The position numbers were made by a program, and so were the translations under genes. From Planctomycetota bacterium (GTDB lineage Bacteria; Planctomycetota; Phycisphaerae; UBA1845; PWPN01): a stretch of 64,000 nt of DNA. The notes under the pieces were generated by a model, which did not search any database, was not told the origin of the DNA, and saw nothing but the letters and a program-made list of their open reading frames with translations. Below, one piece after another: positions 45,001 through 53,124 of this stretch. Numbering within the stretch: the stretch's first letter is position 1; each line of letters starts with the position of its first letter. The DNA is taken from NCBI GenBank assembly GCA_022711465.1, contig JAKLEZ010000018.1, positions 62,001 to 126,000 on the forward strand, read 5' to 3'.

Positions 45001-45364
45001 ACTTCTCGATCCCGTAGGCCTCGATTTCCTCCTTGGTGTGGATCTTGAGGCCCTTGCAGACCTCGGCCTCGACCGGCAGGCCGTGTGTGTCCCAGCCGCC
45101 CTTGCGGTGGCAGTAGTGCCCGCTCATCGTCTTGTAGCGCGGAAAGACGTCCTTGATGATCCGGGTGAGGCAGTGACCGGGGTGAGGCAGGCCGTTGGCG
45201 GTCGGCGGGCCTTCATAGAACACGAACGCCGGACCACCCTCGCGCTGCCGGAGCGACTTCTCGTAGATGCCGTTCTGCTCCCAGAACGCGAGGATATGCT
45301 GCTCGGCGACCGGAAAATCGAATTGTGCGGGTACTTCCTTGAACATGGTGCTCTTCAAGCCCAA
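42014..45364 (-). CDS. ileS: Isoleucyl-tRNA synthetase
   Basis: 1116-residue class Ia synthetase charging tRNA-Ile. The ATP-site HIGH motif is HPGH (61-64) inside GPPTANGLPHPGH, and the KMSKS loop is KLSKS (about 662-666). An editing CP1 domain contains TTPWTLPSNVALAV. The GPPTANGLP context and overall layout resemble the eukaryote-like IleRS2 type often linked to low mupirocin sensitivity; this is inference. Odd feature: a roughly 28-residue in-frame insertion near residue 607-635, just before YRNCIVLGLV, encoded by palindromic DNA at 43481-43530. ATG 45364 or the internal Met at residue 7 may be used. Confidence 0.96.
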   Translation of the reverse strand: MGLKSTMFKEVPAQFDFPVAEQHILAFWEQNGIYEKSLRQREGGPAFVFYEGPPTANGLPHPGHCLTRIIKDVFPRYKTMSGHYCHRKGGWDTHGLPVEAEVCKGLKIHTKEEIEAYGIEKFIQLCQQSVFRYMKEWEELTRRLGFWINLPEAYVTYHQSYVESVWWALATLFRRGLLYQGHKVVWWWPQGGTALSSGEVGQGYREVDDPSITVRFRVKGEPKTSFLAWTTTPWTLPSNVALAVHPEVDYVRIAVEDEQFILSKQLTPAVFKGLPVKLDQDIRTVREMKGAELVGMKYEPIFDYATPQGGRGWEVISADFVTLDTGTGIVHVAPAFGEDDYRAAQEHGLGMLQLIAPDGTFVPEARDFAGRFCKEADPDIIKWLRDKGILLKRENYRHDYPFCWRAEEDPLIQYARKSWFIRTTEFRDRFLANNGKINWLPEHIRDGRFGNFLVDNVDWALSRERFWGTPLPIWQCEQTGKQEAVDSYAELLAKPGVQGTEIWEQAKKAKPGLVDDLKVHKPYIDAVTYDSPFAPGARMCRVPEVIDCWFDSGCMPFAQWGYPHKPGSVELFRQRFPADFISEAIDQTRGWFYTLLAISTMLFSNEQDPCGAGVSPVNSRCVTGCQPVKSDKMPDTHTFGKDYPHPYRNCIVLGLVGGEDGKKLSKSKRNYKEPTYIFDREGADAMRWSMLSSQAPWTGARFKEDAIATDQREFLIKLYNVYSFFVIYANIDRWTPATGDEKPREFSELDRWVRAELQQTIADVRAAMDRYENYPACRRLVDFVEALSNWYVRRSRERFWRSGMDADKNAAYSTLWSTLATLCKAVAPFTPFFAESLYQNLVRSQLPDAKESVHLCDYPVPDEKAVDGSLLQEMAIVREIASLGRAARMDARLKVRQPLGVVEIVLAAPEHRQWLDGHLPLIADELNVKRVEFAADADRYVRYEIKPNFKAIGPKFGKLGPAIKQALAKANAAVLRRQLDEQGKATLTAAGQTVELTSEDVQVTLKAKEGWTAAQGLQVAVVLSAEITPELKAEGLARDVVHLIQSARKDLQLDYQARIRIRMNATGELAAAVRQFGAYIRSETLAEELTLDEQLTAGKHAGEIEDAQVQFSIQVV
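43481..43530. repeat. Palindromic element inserted in frame within ileS
   Basis: Three overlapping perfect inverted repeats are packed in 50 bases: GACCGGCT/AGCCGGTC (43481-43499), CAGCCGGT/ACCGGCTG (43491-43511) and CCGGCG/CGCCGG (43516-43530). They add about 28 residues (GAGVSPVNSRCVTGCQPV) to IleRS without breaking the frame. The structure looks like a small mobile palindromic repeat. I see no second full copy in this window. Confidence 0.65.
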
Positions 45365-45562
45365 AGCCGACTCGCCGCGGGCAGGCGCGTCGCAGCCGGG
45401 AACGCCGAAAACGGAGGCCGGGGGATCTCATCGGCCGTCGGCGATCGGCCGCCATCCCTGCCCAGACACGGGCAAGCGGACAAGCCGGGTCTGCCGGCCT
45501 GCCGCGCGACACAAACCGACCATTCTAGAGCGATTCACCGGAACTTCCAGTCTGGGCTGAGG

Positions 45563-47056
45563 TTAGGCTGGCGAGGTGTCATCCCGAGGAGGCGACGGCA
45601 GGCTGTCGAGGGCCCCGATTGACCCTGCCGGAAAGGCCGCGCTCTGCCGGCCGATGATGTCCATGTGCTCCCAGGCGCCAAGCCGCCAGCGAACCGCCAT
45701 AATCACTCCCACGATGCTGATGTCCAGGGTCGCCAGTGCCCAAGGTCCGTACGGCCCCCACGCTGGCTTGAGATAGGCGATCAGGAAGGACCCGCCGATC
45801 ATGAATACCCAGACTTGGACGCTGCCCACGACTGCTGGCCAGAGCGTATCGCCGGCACCGCGCAGGGCGTTGCTGTAGGTCACCGCGACGGCGTCCAGCA
45901 GCTGCCACAGGCCGACGAAGATCATCAGCCGGCTGCCAAGATCAACCACCGCCGCATCCGTGCTCAGCAGGGTCACCAGCGGACGGCCGCAGCAGGTGAA
46001 GATGAGAGCCAGCGTACCCATGTAGAGCATGTTCACAACCGCGCCGGCGAAGGCCTGGCGGCGCGCGGAATCGGGCCGGCCGGCCCCGATGGACCGCCCG
46101 ACCAGTGTCGCGACCGCATGCCCGATGCCCACGGCGGGCATGAAGGACAGCTCGGTGTATCGCCAGCAGATGGCCGTGGCGGCGAGTGCGCCGGTTCCGA
46201 ACTGACCAATGATGACGGTCAGGAAAACTGCCCAGGAGGTGATGTCGAGCACGAAAGCACAGCCGGAGGGGAGTCCCACGCGAACGAGCCGTCCCATCTT
46301 CTCCAGGTTGAGCGGCCATGTGCGGGTCGCTTCGAACGGAGCGGTTGGCTTGCTGAACAGCATGACGCCGAGAAGCCAGATGAGGCGAACGGTGTTGGCG
46401 ATGACCGTGGCCCAGGCGGCTCCGGCCACGCCCAGTGCGGGAAGGCCCCACTTGCCGTAGACCAGGGCGACTGCCAGGACGCCGTTGAGGACGACTGTGC
46501 CGACGATGGAGTAGGCGTTGTGACGAGGCTGGTGGATGCCGTTGAAGAAGTGCCCGAGGGCGAAGCAGGCACCGGCCACGCCAAGTCCCAGCAGGCGGAT
46601 CTGGGTGTAGACGGTCTCCAACTCCCGGACGGCTTGTTCATGGCCGATCAGGGCATAAAGGCTTGGGATGACGGGCCACAGGGCGAAGCCGGCGCAGGTG
46701 GCGATGACGCTCAGCCACAGGGCCTGCCATGCGTAGGCCGAGCAGTCGCGAAGCCGCCCGGCTCCGAGCGACTGACTGACGACCGTGGTCACGCAGACCA
46801 TCATGCCCATGAGGAAACCGAAGAAGCTGAAGTAGATCATGCCGCCGGACGAGACCGCGGCCTGGGCTTGCGAGCCGACGGTCGGGCCGAGCTTCGAGAC
46901 GATCGCGAAATCGGTGAAGCTCATGATCGTCTCGGCCGCCGTGCCGGCGACATTGGGGGCGGCCAGCCGCAGCAGCGAAGGCAGCTCGTCCCGCCACCGG
47001 GCCGTCGGCGTAGTCGGGGCCGGCGGGCTCACGGATGATGAGTTCGGATCACACAC
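45563..47056 (-). CDS. MATE-family efflux transporter
   Basis: 497-residue polytopic protein with about 12 membrane helices in two homologous halves (roughly 30-250 and 255-470), typical of Na+- or H+-driven multidrug and toxin extrusion pumps. AAPNVAGTAAETIMSFTDFAIVSKLG is the family-like helix 1, with ALRGAGDT at the conserved late-helix position. The GTG start at 47056 lies 12 bases after the preceding lipoprotein stop, so the two may be co-transcribed. The substrate is unknown. Confidence 0.9.
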   Translation of the reverse strand: MCDPNSSSVSPPAPTTPTARWRDELPSLLRLAAPNVAGTAAETIMSFTDFAIVSKLGPTVGSQAQAAVSSGGMIYFSFFGFLMGMMVCVTTVVSQSLGAGRLRDCSAYAWQALWLSVIATCAGFALWPVIPSLYALIGHEQAVRELETVYTQIRLLGLGVAGACFALGHFFNGIHQPRHNAYSIVGTVVLNGVLAVALVYGKWGLPALGVAGAAWATVIANTVRLIWLLGVMLFSKPTAPFEATRTWPLNLEKMGRLVRVGLPSGCAFVLDITSWAVFLTVIIGQFGTGALAATAICWRYTELSFMPAVGIGHAVATLVGRSIGAGRPDSARRQAFAGAVVNMLYMGTLALIFTCCGRPLVTLLSTDAAVVDLGSRLMIFVGLWQLLDAVAVTYSNALRGAGDTLWPAVVGSVQVWVFMIGGSFLIAYLKPAWGPYGPWALATLDISIVGVIMAVRWRLGAWEHMDIIGRQSAAFPAGSIGALDSLPSPPRDDTSPA

Positions 47057-47068
47057 GGATGTCGGAGA

Positions 47069-48049
47069 TCAGCGATTGTTGCGCAGCTGGTTGGGGCCGG
47101 TATAGGTCCCATCGAGCGGGTCGGCCTGGGGGGCCGCGTTGTCGTCCGCCGGCTTGTCCGTGGGAGCCTCGTCGGTCTTGGGTGCGGCCTCGTTCGGCGG
47201 CGGGGCCTCACCATCTGCGGATCCGCCTCCCTGGCCCTGCAGCATGACAGCCATGAACGCCTTGGCGAACGCCTCCTGTGCATCCTTGGCGGTGGTCAGT
47301 TGGCCCTCTCTGATCTTGGCCGCCACGTCCTGGAACGTTTCGGCAAGCTTGGGAACGAAGTTCGCAAACTTGGCGATTTCCTCCTCGGCTTTGTCGGGTG
47401 GCGGGACCGACGGGTCTTCGATCTTCCAACTGCCGTCGATCTGTTTGAGCTTGAGAGTGATGACCTTGCCCTGAGTGCCTTCCTCCGGCTCGAGGTCCAC
47501 GGTGGCTTCCTGGTCACTCGTCTTGTTGATGCTCCCTGCCTTGTACTTCGCAGCCCCGATGGCCACCAGAGTCCCGGCTTGATTTGCGGGGAAAGCATCG
47601 TTCGGGAATTTCTCCGCCCAGGCAGCCTGCAGCTGTCGGAAGGCGTCCATCAGTGGAAGAAGGGTCTCGGCCAAGGGCCGGACGATCTTCTCCTGCTCCG
47701 GCACCAGGAGGTCGGGCATCTGAGCCACGTTCCCCGCAGCCGCGATCTCCACGTAGGCTTTGACGACGCCGTCGGGCGTCGATGCATCAATGGTAATCGC
47801 CGGGGTGTCGGTCGTGCCGGCTCCGGAGGTTCCACCGACCGGCTTGCGGCCCGAGGCTTCCTCCATGCTGGCCGCGGCGGCAATCATGCCCTTGTCGACC
47901 TTGCGGGTTGGCGATTTGATCGGTACCAACCGTCTGCCGCCGGCGTCCACGCCTTCGTTGAACGCGGACGTGGCATCACCTTTCTGTTCGCAGCCCCAGG
48001 CCAGCAGGAGCCCACTCAGCAGGATGTACTTCGACGCTCGTCGTACCAT
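47069..48049 (-). CDS. Predicted lipoprotein of unknown function
   Basis: 326-residue protein with a signal and lipobox LLAWGC (Cys about 19), then a low-complexity linker and a domain (about 80-230) with DGVVKAYVEIAAAGN and GSWKIEDPSV, like the NTF2-like/DUF4878 lipoproteins. The C-terminal 50 residues are Pro/Glu/Asp-rich and disordered. The ATG at 48049 has GGGAGG eight bases upstream; the Met ten codons earlier is less likely. Same strand as the MATE gene, which follows closely. Confidence 0.72.
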   Translation of the reverse strand: MVRRASKYILLSGLLLAWGCEQKGDATSAFNEGVDAGGRRLVPIKSPTRKVDKGMIAAAASMEEASGRKPVGGTSGAGTTDTPAITIDASTPDGVVKAYVEIAAAGNVAQMPDLLVPEQEKIVRPLAETLLPLMDAFRQLQAAWAEKFPNDAFPANQAGTLVAIGAAKYKAGSINKTSDQEATVDLEPEEGTQGKVITLKLKQIDGSWKIEDPSVPPPDKAEEEIAKFANFVPKLAETFQDVAAKIREGQLTTAKDAQEAFAKAFMAVMLQGQGGGSADGEAPPPNEAAPKTDEAPTDKPADDNAAPQADPLDGTYTGPNQLRNNR

Positions 48050-48106
48050 GACGCATACCTCCCCGAAATCTAGGTGCACAAAGGATACGCCAGGCTTGGC
48101 TTGCGA

Positions 48107-49207
48107 TCAACCGTGGCCTGACCGGCGTGACGGTTTAAGCAGGGGCAAGGTCGCCAGGGTAAGGGCCAAAGGACCGAAGCTGCCCGCTCCACAGGCAGGG
48201 ACGAGCGAGCCCGAGCCGTCGGATCGATGGCCCAGGGTGGCAGCGGTGCTACCCGTCCCGGCGTGGCTGGGATTGGTGGAGCCGCCGTCATACTCGGCGA
48301 TCAGGTCCGCGATCCAGGCCTCGAACTGCTCGGTGATCCTGACCGCGACGTTCCATTCGACCGTGGTTCCGTTGGCGATGGTGGTCGTGCGGCTACCTCG
48401 CATGACCCCGACGATGGTTCGAGTGTCGGTTTTCGCGTCGTAGCTCCAGAGTGGCGACCCGCTCTGGCCCGCCGTGGCATCCAGAGTGTGAAGGATGAGG
48501 TTTCCGTCCGCCTCGCGGGCCGTCGCGGACTCGGAGTACATGCCGTACTCGACGGCCAGGTCGCCCGGATAGCCGGCGGAGTTGAGCAGCCGGTTACTGA
48601 AGAAGGCCGGGAGCTGAGCCGCATAGTCCATCTGGCCAGTCTGGATGCCGATCGGCGAGGCCAGAACCAGAAGGGCGAGATCATACTGCCCGTCGCCCTT
48701 CTGGATCCACGCATCCCAGGCAAACCGCTGAACGACGGAGATCCGGCCGAAGGGCTCGCTCGTGCCGTTCTTGCCCGGAACGAACAGGATGCTGTCTGCC
48801 CATCGCTCGGCGGGGTCGCAGACGTTGTGTCCGCAGGTCAGGACTGTCTGGCGGCCGATCATGACGCCGGTACCGACCCAGGTCCCTCGGTTCTCCCAGG
48901 TACTGACGACCAGGCCGATCGCGGACCAGGGGGGCGAGGTGGTGGATTTCACCTGTTGACGGCTATCTGTCCCGAAGACCTTGGAGAGTCGGCTGACATC
49001 CGCCGGGTTGCCGTCGACGGGTAGATCCAGGGAGGATTGCCCTTGGAGCGCTAAGGATCTGGTGGCGAGGAGCAGGACTGCCGTGATGCACCACGGCAGA
49101 GCCGCATTGAACCTGCTTTGGCAGACGTTGCTGTGCCTCACCCCACCCCTCACGACGTACTCAATGACCGATAATCGACCGTGGGCCGTTGCCATACGGT
49201 TCGTCAT
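48107..49207 (-). CDS. Secreted trypsin-like (V8-type) serine protease
   Basis: 366-residue exported chymotrypsin-fold protease. A hydrophobic signal (LPWCITAVLLLATRSLALQ, about 38-56) precedes the triad: His in LTCGHNVCD, Asp in YDLALLVLASP and Ser in GQSGSPLW, as in glutamyl endopeptidases. Odd feature: the C-terminus ends with a Gly/Ser-rich linker, CGAGSFG, a hydrophobic stretch LALTLATLPLL and basic KPSRRSG, resembling a MYXO-CTERM or other tripartite sorting tail. The signal begins well after the first ATG, so a later start (for example a GTG around codon 20) is possible. Confidence 0.8.
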   Translation of the reverse strand: MTNRMATAHGRLSVIEYVVRGGVRHSNVCQSRFNAALPWCITAVLLLATRSLALQGQSSLDLPVDGNPADVSRLSKVFGTDSRQQVKSTTSPPWSAIGLVVSTWENRGTWVGTGVMIGRQTVLTCGHNVCDPAERWADSILFVPGKNGTSEPFGRISVVQRFAWDAWIQKGDGQYDLALLVLASPIGIQTGQMDYAAQLPAFFSNRLLNSAGYPGDLAVEYGMYSESATAREADGNLILHTLDATAGQSGSPLWSYDAKTDTRTIVGVMRGSRTTTIANGTTVEWNVAVRITEQFEAWIADLIAEYDGGSTNPSHAGTGSTAATLGHRSDGSGSLVPACGAGSFGPLALTLATLPLLKPSRRSGHG

Positions 49208-49476
49208 CGCCCCCTTCTGGCAGAAGACCCCACTCGGGCGATGGCCGTGAACATGTACCAGCGATTATACCTGGATGGGGTGGTACGCCCAAGGTTTTTC
49301 CCCATGTTCTTGTGATCGGGTGAGCCATCGGCTTGCGTGCTTTGGATTATCGGGCTTGCCCCGGTGGGACTCGAGCCGTGCTCAGAGGATCGGCGTTGGA
49401 GCAAGGGGTGCGAGATCCTGATTGAAGGGTCGCGGCTCAAGTCCTGCGGTCCAGGATACGAATCAGGGATGGAGAG

Positions 49477-50163
49477 TCATGGCACGCAACTGATGGTGCC
49501 TGCGGTTTCCGTGTACTGGGCCAGCCAGTCCGGACCGGGCTCATAGATCTCCACCAGTCTGTCCATGCAGGGAGTATCTTCGCGGGAGTGGAAGTAGCGT
49601 GGAGTGAGCTCGGCCAGGGCCTCTGTTTTTGGGTGCCCCAGGATGGCCATGCGGTAGATGGCTGAAATGGCTCCGGTGCGGTCGGCGCCCATCTGGCAGT
49701 GGATGAGGATCGGGTATTGGGCAGTTCGAAGGGTTTCCACAATGGCCCCCAGGGTCTCGCCTGGTGGCAGGGTACCGCCATCCATGGTGTGGTTTCGCAG
49801 GACGACGCCCATGGCGTCACAGACCGCCTTCTCGGACTCGTACCATGATTCGCCGGGGCTTGCACCCTTGAGGTTCACGACCGTCCTGATGTTGAATTGC
49901 AGGATGGCCAGCGTGAGCCCGATGGCGTTGGGCTGGCCGGAGCGATATGCCCGCCCGGGGTCAAGATTGTGGAAATTGAAGATTGGGGGAAAAGGCAGAG
50001 GGGGTGGAGGTGGCACGCAGGCGCCCAGAAGGCAAGCCAGGGCGGCGAAGACCGGGACTGATCCGCCCGCACGGCCGGTAGGGGGGTGCCGGGAGCACCG
50101 GTGGTCTGAAAGCCATCCCGCCATCAAAACGGGATTGTACTTCGAGCTACCGGTTTCGACCAT
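49477..50163 (-). CDS. Lipoprotein tyrosine phosphatase-like protein
   Basis: 228-residue predicted lipoprotein: hydrophobic signal with lipobox LLGAC followed by PPPPPLPFPP, then a dual-specificity/PTP-type domain with RSGQP at the start and HCQMGADRTG carrying the CX5R active site (Cys, Arg, and Asp before Arg as in PTP-like phosphatases acting on phospholipids or phosphotyrosine). ATG 50163 is preferred (GGAAGGGCG upstream); 50124 is an alternative and the frame runs to 50403. An extracytoplasmic phosphatase is unusual; the target is unknown. Confidence 0.75.
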   Translation of the reverse strand: MVETGSSKYNPVLMAGWLSDHRCSRHPPTGRAGGSVPVFAALACLLGACVPPPPPLPFPPIFNFHNLDPGRAYRSGQPNAIGLTLAILQFNIRTVVNLKGASPGESWYESEKAVCDAMGVVLRNHTMDGGTLPPGETLGAIVETLRTAQYPILIHCQMGADRTGAISAIYRMAILGHPKTEALAELTPRYFHSREDTPCMDRLVEIYEPGPDWLAQYTETAGTISCVP

Positions 50164-50393
50164 CGCCCTTCCGGCGGCCGGTAACCCTGGGTTTCCCGGA
50201 TGATCCGGCCTGCAGGGTCGGACTGATGGCACGCCGTTGCCCCAGTCATGTGCCGGCTCGAGGAAGGCGGAGAAGGCTTTTTCGTGATGCGGGAGTGTCT
50301 TGGCGCGTTTACGGGTAGGTGGCGACAGCGGCTTTTCAGCGGATTTGGATACTTCCAGTCGGCACAGGTGTCTATTCTCTATTACCCCGGTGC

Positions 50394-50422
50394 TTGACGG
50401 CACTTCGCGGGACGGGTATGCA
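50394..50422 (+). promoter_or_regulatory. Sigma70-type promoter for the gene at 50480
   Basis: TTGACG (50394-50399), 17-base spacer, TATGCA (50417-50422), giving a start near 50429 and a leader of about 50 bases. Confidence 0.45.
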
Positions 50423-50479
50423 GTACGGTGCGTTTTGCCGCCTTTGGGTCTGGTAGGGAAACCTCAAAGAAGGAATGGA

Positions 50480-52417
50480 ATGATGCGTATGAAGAAAACC
50501 AAATGGACAAGTAGCGTGCTGTTGATGGTCGCCTTCCTGGCGATGACGGCGGCGACCTGGGCTCAGGATCCCGCTGCCAAGGCGGACAAGCCGGCGGGTG
50601 TTCCCGCTTCGCCCACGGCTCTTCTCAAGGCGATCCCGGAGGATGCAACCGCATTCCTGGCGATTCGCAGTCTGGACGAACTGGACAAGGACGTGATCGG
50701 GATCGCCCGCGCTCTGGGTTTCCCTCTGGGTGGTCCTGACGGCATGTTCCCGGGTCCGCTGGACTGGGCGAAGGAGAACGCCGGCCTGAAGGAAGGGGTC
50801 GACACCACGGGTGGTGCGGCCATCGTGCTGCTGAACTGCCGTGACGTTGAGAGCGTGGAAGCGATGTCCGAGAAGGCCGCCATCTTCCTGCCCGCGGGTG
50901 ATCCAGCCGCGGTGATCGAGCATCTGGGCGGCGAGAAGGGTGACGGACCGGCCAAGGTGACCCTGATGGGGGAGTCTTTCCTTGCCGTGCCCGTCCAGAA
51001 GTTCGTAGTGCTCACCCAGCAGGAGGAGACGCTGAAGGCGATCGCTGCGGCTAAGGGTGAGGGGATTATCAAGACGATGGCTCCTGAGCGGGCCAAGGCG
51101 TTCGCCGAGCGGGACGTGTTCGGCTGGGCGAACTTCCGTGGCTTCTCCCCCAAGATCCGCGAGGAAGTTGAGTCGATGCTCAAAGGTGTGATGGGCATGG
51201 CCAATGAGGGTGATGAAGAGGCGACGGAGCAAAGCCTCAAGCAGGTTAGCAAAGCGATCGATTCCGCGACCGAGGCCTCCGTTGCCATCTCCGTCGACCA
51301 GCGAGGCCTGGACATCAGCGGTTATTTCCGAGCCGATCCGAGTTCGGAGATCGGCAAACAGATGGCTGCGGTCAAGGGTGCGGAAGGCAGCTTGCTCTTT
51401 GGCCTGCCTAACGAGCCCGCGATTCTGGCGATGGGCGTTGTCAGTGCCGATTCGCTGGAACTTCGGCAGAAGGAGATTCAGGAGGCCCTCGATCAGCTGC
51501 TGGTCAAGGGCACGGTCGGCGAGGCCCTGAGTGAGGGGGAATTGGGCGCCTTGAAGGGCGGCTTGGTGAAGGTTCTGGGCGGCTTCGAGTCCGCGAGCGT
51601 GAGCGTTTCCGGCCTGCCAGCCGCCGATAACCAGGGACTGATTGGCGTGGCTGCCATCCTGAAGACGGACAATGCCAAACAATGGCAAGAGGACTCTCAC
51701 AAGATCTTCGATCAGGCCAAGGATGCCGCCCTCAAGGTCGCCAAGGAGAAGGAGGGCCTCGAGGACGACGAGGTCAAGGCGATATCCGAGGGGATCCAGT
51801 GGAAGGCCAAGGCCGAGCAGATCGGCGGGGCGAGTGTCGATCAACTGGTCGTCGATCTGGCCAAACTGCCGGACATCAAAGACGAGAAGGAAAGCCTCGA
51901 CCAGATCAAGTCCATCGCCGGGCCGGACGGGATTCTCTTCCGGGTAGGCGCGGTCGGCGACAAGTACGTGTTGGCCACTTTGGGTGGTGGTGCGAAGCGC
52001 TTCGAACAGATCGCCCAGCACATTGCCAAGGCCGAATCACCCTTGAGTGCCAGCGAGAGCATCCAGAAGATCGCGAAGCGACTGCCGGGTGGCCCCAAGA
52101 ATGCCGAGGTCTACTTCAACGTGGACCAGCTGCTGGCCCTGATCAGCGCGGTTTCGGTGAAGCTCAACCAGCCGTTGCCCTTCCCGCTGGCGATGAAGAA
52201 CGCCGCTCCAATCGCGATGACCTCGAACAAGGTCGATGCCACCGCTCAGGAAGTCCATGTGATCGTGCCGATGGAATTGGTGCTTTCGGTCAAGGAGATG
52301 GCCGCTCCGCTCATGCCCATGCTGATGGGCGGAATGGGCTCGCAGGGAGGCATGGACATGGAGATGCAGGAAGACGAATCCGACGAGAAGCCGACCAAGA
52401 AGGGCGAGCTGAAGTGA
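50480..52417 (+). CDS. Large exported protein of unknown function
   Basis: 645-residue protein with a Sec signal (about 10-30, ending TWAQ) and a soluble acidic body of repeating alpha/beta units (AFLAIRSLDEL, GGAAIVLLNCRD, SFLAVPVQKFVVLTQQEETLK) that resembles DUF3352-type exported proteins; I do not recognise it firmly. The C-terminus is Met/Gly-rich (LMPMLMGGMGSQGGMDMEM) then acidic/Lys-rich. ATG 50480, 50483 and 50489 are all in frame, with AAGGA just upstream. It ends at a strong hairpin terminator. Confidence 0.65.
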   Translation: MMRMKKTKWTSSVLLMVAFLAMTAATWAQDPAAKADKPAGVPASPTALLKAIPEDATAFLAIRSLDELDKDVIGIARALGFPLGGPDGMFPGPLDWAKENAGLKEGVDTTGGAAIVLLNCRDVESVEAMSEKAAIFLPAGDPAAVIEHLGGEKGDGPAKVTLMGESFLAVPVQKFVVLTQQEETLKAIAAAKGEGIIKTMAPERAKAFAERDVFGWANFRGFSPKIREEVESMLKGVMGMANEGDEEATEQSLKQVSKAIDSATEASVAISVDQRGLDISGYFRADPSSEIGKQMAAVKGAEGSLLFGLPNEPAILAMGVVSADSLELRQKEIQEALDQLLVKGTVGEALSEGELGALKGGLVKVLGGFESASVSVSGLPAADNQGLIGVAAILKTDNAKQWQEDSHKIFDQAKDAALKVAKEKEGLEDDEVKAISEGIQWKAKAEQIGGASVDQLVVDLAKLPDIKDEKESLDQIKSIAGPDGILFRVGAVGDKYVLATLGGGAKRFEQIAQHIAKAESPLSASESIQKIAKRLPGGPKNAEVYFNVDQLLALISAVSVKLNQPLPFPLAMKNAAPIAMTSNKVDATAQEVHVIVPMELVLSVKEMAAPLMPMLMGGMGSQGGMDMEMQEDESDEKPTKKGELK

Positions 52418-52500
52418 GGGCTCCGGCGAGTAGCTTGCAGCCCGCTGCCTTGCAGTCTCCGGGCTGATGACGAACCGTGTCTGACGTTTGACGAGGACCT

Positions 52501-52542
52501 CTCTCCCGCGGATTACCGTGGGAGAGGGGTTCTTGTCGTTTG
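52501..52542. terminator. Terminator between convergent genes
   Basis: CTCTCCCGCGG (52501-52511) pairs with CCGTGGGAGAG (52516-52526) around ATTA: an eleven-pair stem including one G-T, followed by a T-rich stretch (TTCTTGTCGTTT). Good intrinsic-terminator candidate for the plus-strand gene; it may also serve the convergent minus-strand unit. Confidence 0.6.
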
Positions 52543-52602
52543 TCGGGTCCGACCCCCCCAAGCGGGCGAGGAATGACGTCGGGCCATGCCTCTCCGCCAC
52601 GC

Positions 52603-53121
52603 TCATATCTTGGCGTGCAGGCCTTTGAGGAACCCCTGGTAAACGGCCACAGGAACGCCGGCCATCTCCGGTGGGGGGATTTGGTCGGCGGCCAGCCGCT
52701 CAATGACCTTGAGAGTCTCGTCGCGATGGTCGGCCAGCAGGGTCAGGGCTTGTTCGGCGCGGGCGAGATCCGAATCGCGCATGGCGGCCAGGTAGGCGAG
52801 TACAACTCCCTTCACGGTGGTTCGCCCGGTTCCGGGTGCTGGTCCGCCGGTGCGTGCGGGCGAGCGAAGTGCCGCGTCGTCCGGGCCGGCGGTTTCGTGG
52901 GCGAGCATATGGTCGACTTGCCGGCGCTCGGCCAGCAGCCGAGCCTCGCGCTCCCGATCGCGTTCGTCTTCTGGGGCGAGCGGCAACTCCTCGATTTCCT
53001 CTTCGGGAGTCGGTATGTAGACGTCGCTCTGGCATTGCGGGCATTTGCCCTGCTTGCCGGCCGCCTCGCGCGGAGCAACCAGCCCGCGCCCGCACTTCTC
53101 ACACTGCACGTGGATACTCAT
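52603..53121 (-). CDS. Zinc-ribbon protein of unknown function
   Basis: 172-residue protein with an N-terminal zinc ribbon (C7-x2-C10 and C27-x2-C30) followed by an acidic, Arg/Glu-rich linker (about 38-75) and a helical C-terminal domain containing KGVVLAYLAAMRDSDLARAEQAL. No signal or membrane segment. It starts three bases after the der stop and probably shares its transcript. Proteins of this layout are common in planctomycetes; function unknown. Confidence 0.7.
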   Translation of the reverse strand: MSIHVQCEKCGRGLVAPREAAGKQGKCPQCQSDVYIPTPEEEIEELPLAPEDERDREREARLLAERRQVDHMLAHETAGPDDAALRSPARTGGPAPGTGRTTVKGVVLAYLAAMRDSDLARAEQALTLLADHRDETLKVIERLAADQIPPPEMAGVPVAVYQGFLKGLHAKI

Positions 53122-53124
53122 GGT

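Noticed and set aside
49351..49420. Minus-strand tRNA-like T-arm text (GGCTCGAGTCCCACC)
   Set aside because: No matching acceptor, D or anticodon stems can be drawn around it.
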